DNA of 22,145 nt from positions 1-22,145 of the forward strand of contig JABYQS010000450.1 of assembly GCA_022592435.1 (NCBI GenBank). Reading direction: 5' to 3'. The notes beneath the pieces were generated by a model. The model was not told the origin of the DNA and ran no database searches. It was given only the letters and a program-made list of their open reading frames with translations. A program made the position numbers and the translations under genes. The stretch's first letter is position 1. Each line of letters starts with the position of its first letter. This DNA is from Cerioporus squamosus (lineage: Eukaryota; Basidiomycota; Agaricomycetes; Polyporales; Polyporaceae). Shown one piece after another: positions 20,277 through 22,145 of the stretch.

Positions 20277-21557
20277 ATGTCAGCAGGAGAGAAGTTGCAG
20301 CCGTTTCCGATCCTGGTTCTAGACGGCGGACTGGTAATCCGGTTGACCCTCTTTGCCCGACGCTCCTGATACGGATCACACAGGGTACCACACTTGAAGA
20401 TGTGTTTCATAGGGACATATCCACTCCGTTGTGGTCGGCGAAGCCAATTGATGATGATCCTGAAGTGATCATTGCGGCACACCTTGCGTTTTTGCGAGCA
20501 GGTGCGGATGTTATCCTAACCTCCACGTACGTAAGGAATTCCTCAATACAACGAAGGGAGTACTGAAATGCGGCGGTGTATTTTACAGATACCAATGCGC
20601 GTATAACACCTTCGAGCGGTCCGGGTACTCGCGCGAAGATGCGCGACGCATCATGCTGAAGTCCGTCAAGCTCGCGGTGGAAGCGAAACGTCGCTATCTC
20701 GAGGAGCAAAGAAACACGAAGACCTCGTCGCAGCAGCTTCGTTCCGTCATGATCGCGCTGTCCCTGGGTCCCTACGGCGCCACACTCTCTCCTGCTCAGG
20801 AGTTCGACGGCTTCTACCCCCCGCCATTTGGGCCCGATCTATCACGCACCTCGGAGAAGACGAACGCGTTCGAAGATGAAGAGAAGGAACGAGCGTCGAT
20901 CGAAGCACTTGCAGCGTTCCACCTCGAGCGACTGAGCGTGTTCGCAGACAAGCCCGACATCTGGGACGTCGTGGACTTTGTGGCATTCGAGACGGTGCCT
21001 CTCCGGAGGGAGATCACGGCTATCCGGACAGCCGTTGCACGGCTAGAGGCAGCAAAAGGTTGGGCGCCGTTCAACGTGACAAGAGAGGAAGGTTGTCAGC
21101 GGATGAAACGCTGGTGGATCAGCACCATTCATCCCGATGGCCACTATCCAGAGACGACGGTCGAGGGCAGAAAGGCGAATGCGATGGAGGTGGCTGAAGC
21201 TGCCTTGCTTCACAGAGACAAGCTGCCGAACCCATGGGGCTTTGGGATCAATTGCACGGGTATCGAATTCCTGCCGGGATTGCTACAAGAGGTGCAGGGT
21301 GCTGCGGAGAAGGCGGCAGTGGGCGGCGGGAAGCCATGGCTCGTGCTGTATCCTAATCGCGGAGACGTGTACGATCCCAAGGCGCAGACATGGCAGAAGA
21401 AGGGCGAGGAAGGCACAGGTTGGGCTAGGGAGATGCACGCGCTCGTAGACGCAGCCCGCAAAGCTCAGGTTTGGGAGGTGTCATTGCGGGCGGGTGCTGC
21501 AAGACTGGACCGCACGAGATCAATTCCTTGTGGCAGGAGCTGGGAACAATTCAATAG
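20277..21557 (+). CDS. Homocysteine S-methyltransferase, frameshifted near the 3' end
   Basis: Zinc-dependent transfer of a methyl group, typically from S-methylmethionine (or S-adenosylmethionine), to homocysteine to make methionine, in the cytosol. Exons 20277-20333, 20384-20526 and 20589 onward; introns of 50 and 62 nt. The N-terminus has the family LVLDGGLGTTLED motif (residues 13-25), then ADVILTSTYQ (near 59-69), FVAFETVPL, and GINCTG with the first zinc Cys at about 289. The frame is then read as far as AQVW at 21472-21474. The expected continuation, IAGGCCKTGPHEI with the Cys-Cys zinc pair at 21495-21500, lies in the next frame and ends at TAG 21555-21557. One G is missing in the GGG run at 21473-21475. 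With that base the protein would have 389 residues. As written, the frame runs to 21630 (413 residues) and lacks the Cys pair. Either a sequence error or a recent inactivating mutation explains this. A stretch near 239-258 (AAKGWAPFN...) looks like an insertion relative to the family. Confidence 0.88.
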
Positions 21558-22004
21558 AGTTTACAGTACTGCACAGTGCTGGAACTTGGACATATGCGCT
21601 CACAGCCGCAAGAGAGTGTACAGGGCATAATCAGACGAGGAAAATGGAGGTCAGAGTGATAAGTAACAGGTAAAGTAACCAGCTCGGAGCGGAGGTAAGC
21701 TGCGAGCGTGAGAAAAGCCTGCCAGATATGGCAGTCGCCTCGGACCCCGGGAGCGTCGCCGCTCGGTAACTGCCGGGGGTCCACTCAGGATTCTGCTCTG
21801 GGTGCCCGTCGCTGTGTACCGCAACGCACAAGAGTCGCGAAGACTGCACGTCGCCGACACCGACGTCCTCAAAACAAGCCCATAGCGGTACGTACGCCCT
21901 CCTTTCTGATCGTGTGGAAGAACGGGAGGATTGGAGGTCGGGATTGGAATGGATGGCAGGCGCGAGGTTGGATGTTGATGCATACCTCCTTCCCCAGGTC
22001 CGCC
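21558..22004. other. Intergenic region
   Basis: No gene is supported. Minus-strand frames are open (22014-21631 and 21983-21651) but show no known domain. The stretch would hold the 3' end of the methyltransferase and the promoter of the gene starting at 22005. Confidence 0.35.
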
Positions 22005-22145
22005 ATGTCGTCAAAACTCCCTTCCGTCCTCGCTGCTACCGATGAGGAGATCAGCTCCTCCTCGCGGCTCAGTCGCACATTGGCAGCAAGAACTGCGACA
22101 AGCAGAGGCTCCCCTACGTCTGGAAGCGGAGGTCTGACGGTCAGT
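22005..22145 (+). CDS. 5' end of an unknown gene, cut by the window edge
   Basis: An ATG in good context (cgccATGtcg) opens 47 codons without a stop to the end of the window. The visible part is rich in Ser, Thr, Ala, Arg and Gly ([20 protein letters not shown] at the start) and looks like a disordered N-terminus. It has no signal peptide or domain. The coding call rests only on the open frame and composition, and the product cannot be inferred. Confidence 0.4.
   Translation, partial: MSSKLPSVLAATDEEISSSSRLSRTLAARTATSRGSPTSGSGGLTVS

Noticed and set aside
21052..21101. A 41-nt intron in exon 3 of the methyltransferase, considered as a way to restore frame
   Set aside because: Removing it would break the well-supported WWISTIHPDG frame and would not bring the Cys-Cys pair into line.
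1..22145. CRISPR arrays, bacterial operons or phage genes
   Set aside because: There are no regularly spaced repeats or bacterial gene organisation; the dense spliceosomal introns show a fungal nuclear locus.

Overview
The window reads as nuclear DNA of a filamentous basidiomycete, most likely an Agaricomycete. The clearly recognisable genes are cut by many short spliceosomal introns of about 49-75 nt, with GTRNGN donors and YAG acceptors. Neighbouring genes lie on both strands, and the long Ser/Pro-rich protein is of a kind common in mushroom-forming fungi. The species cannot be named from the sequence. Gene models were built by eye from reading-frame and splice-phase consistency, without transcripts.

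Layout. 1-5.9 kb: no gene I can defend, only short exon-like islands on both strands. 6.6-9.2 kb (+): a large disordered Ser/Pro-rich protein of unknown function with a C/T-rich leader. 9.2-11.9 kb: 3'-flank-like sequence, one weak two-exon candidate gene and a Pol III-box-like stretch. 11.9-12.8 kb (-): an unknown 262-residue protein with a Trp/Tyr/Ser-rich C-terminus. 12.8-14.1 kb: unresolved. 14.1-16.4 kb and 17.5-20.0 kb (+): two tandem amino-acid permease genes of the fungal YAT type, with the same exon pattern through 13 exons, including an 8-nt microexon. A possible small three-exon gene lies between them. 20.3-21.6 kb (+): a homocysteine S-methyltransferase gene whose last part, carrying the zinc-binding Cys-Cys pair, sits one base out of frame. 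22.0 kb (+): the first codons of a gene that runs off the window.

The coherent functional unit is the right half: permease, permease, homocysteine S-methyltransferase, all on the + strand. S-methylmethionine uptake and its use to methylate homocysteine are linked in the same way in yeast (MMP1/MHT1, SAM3/SAM4) and E. coli (mmuP/mmuM), so this looks like a sulfur amino-acid salvage cluster. The substrate is inferred from context. Signs of drift are a GC-AG intron in permease copy 1, diverged residues in that copy, alternative C-termini in copy 2 and the one-base frameshift in the methyltransferase.
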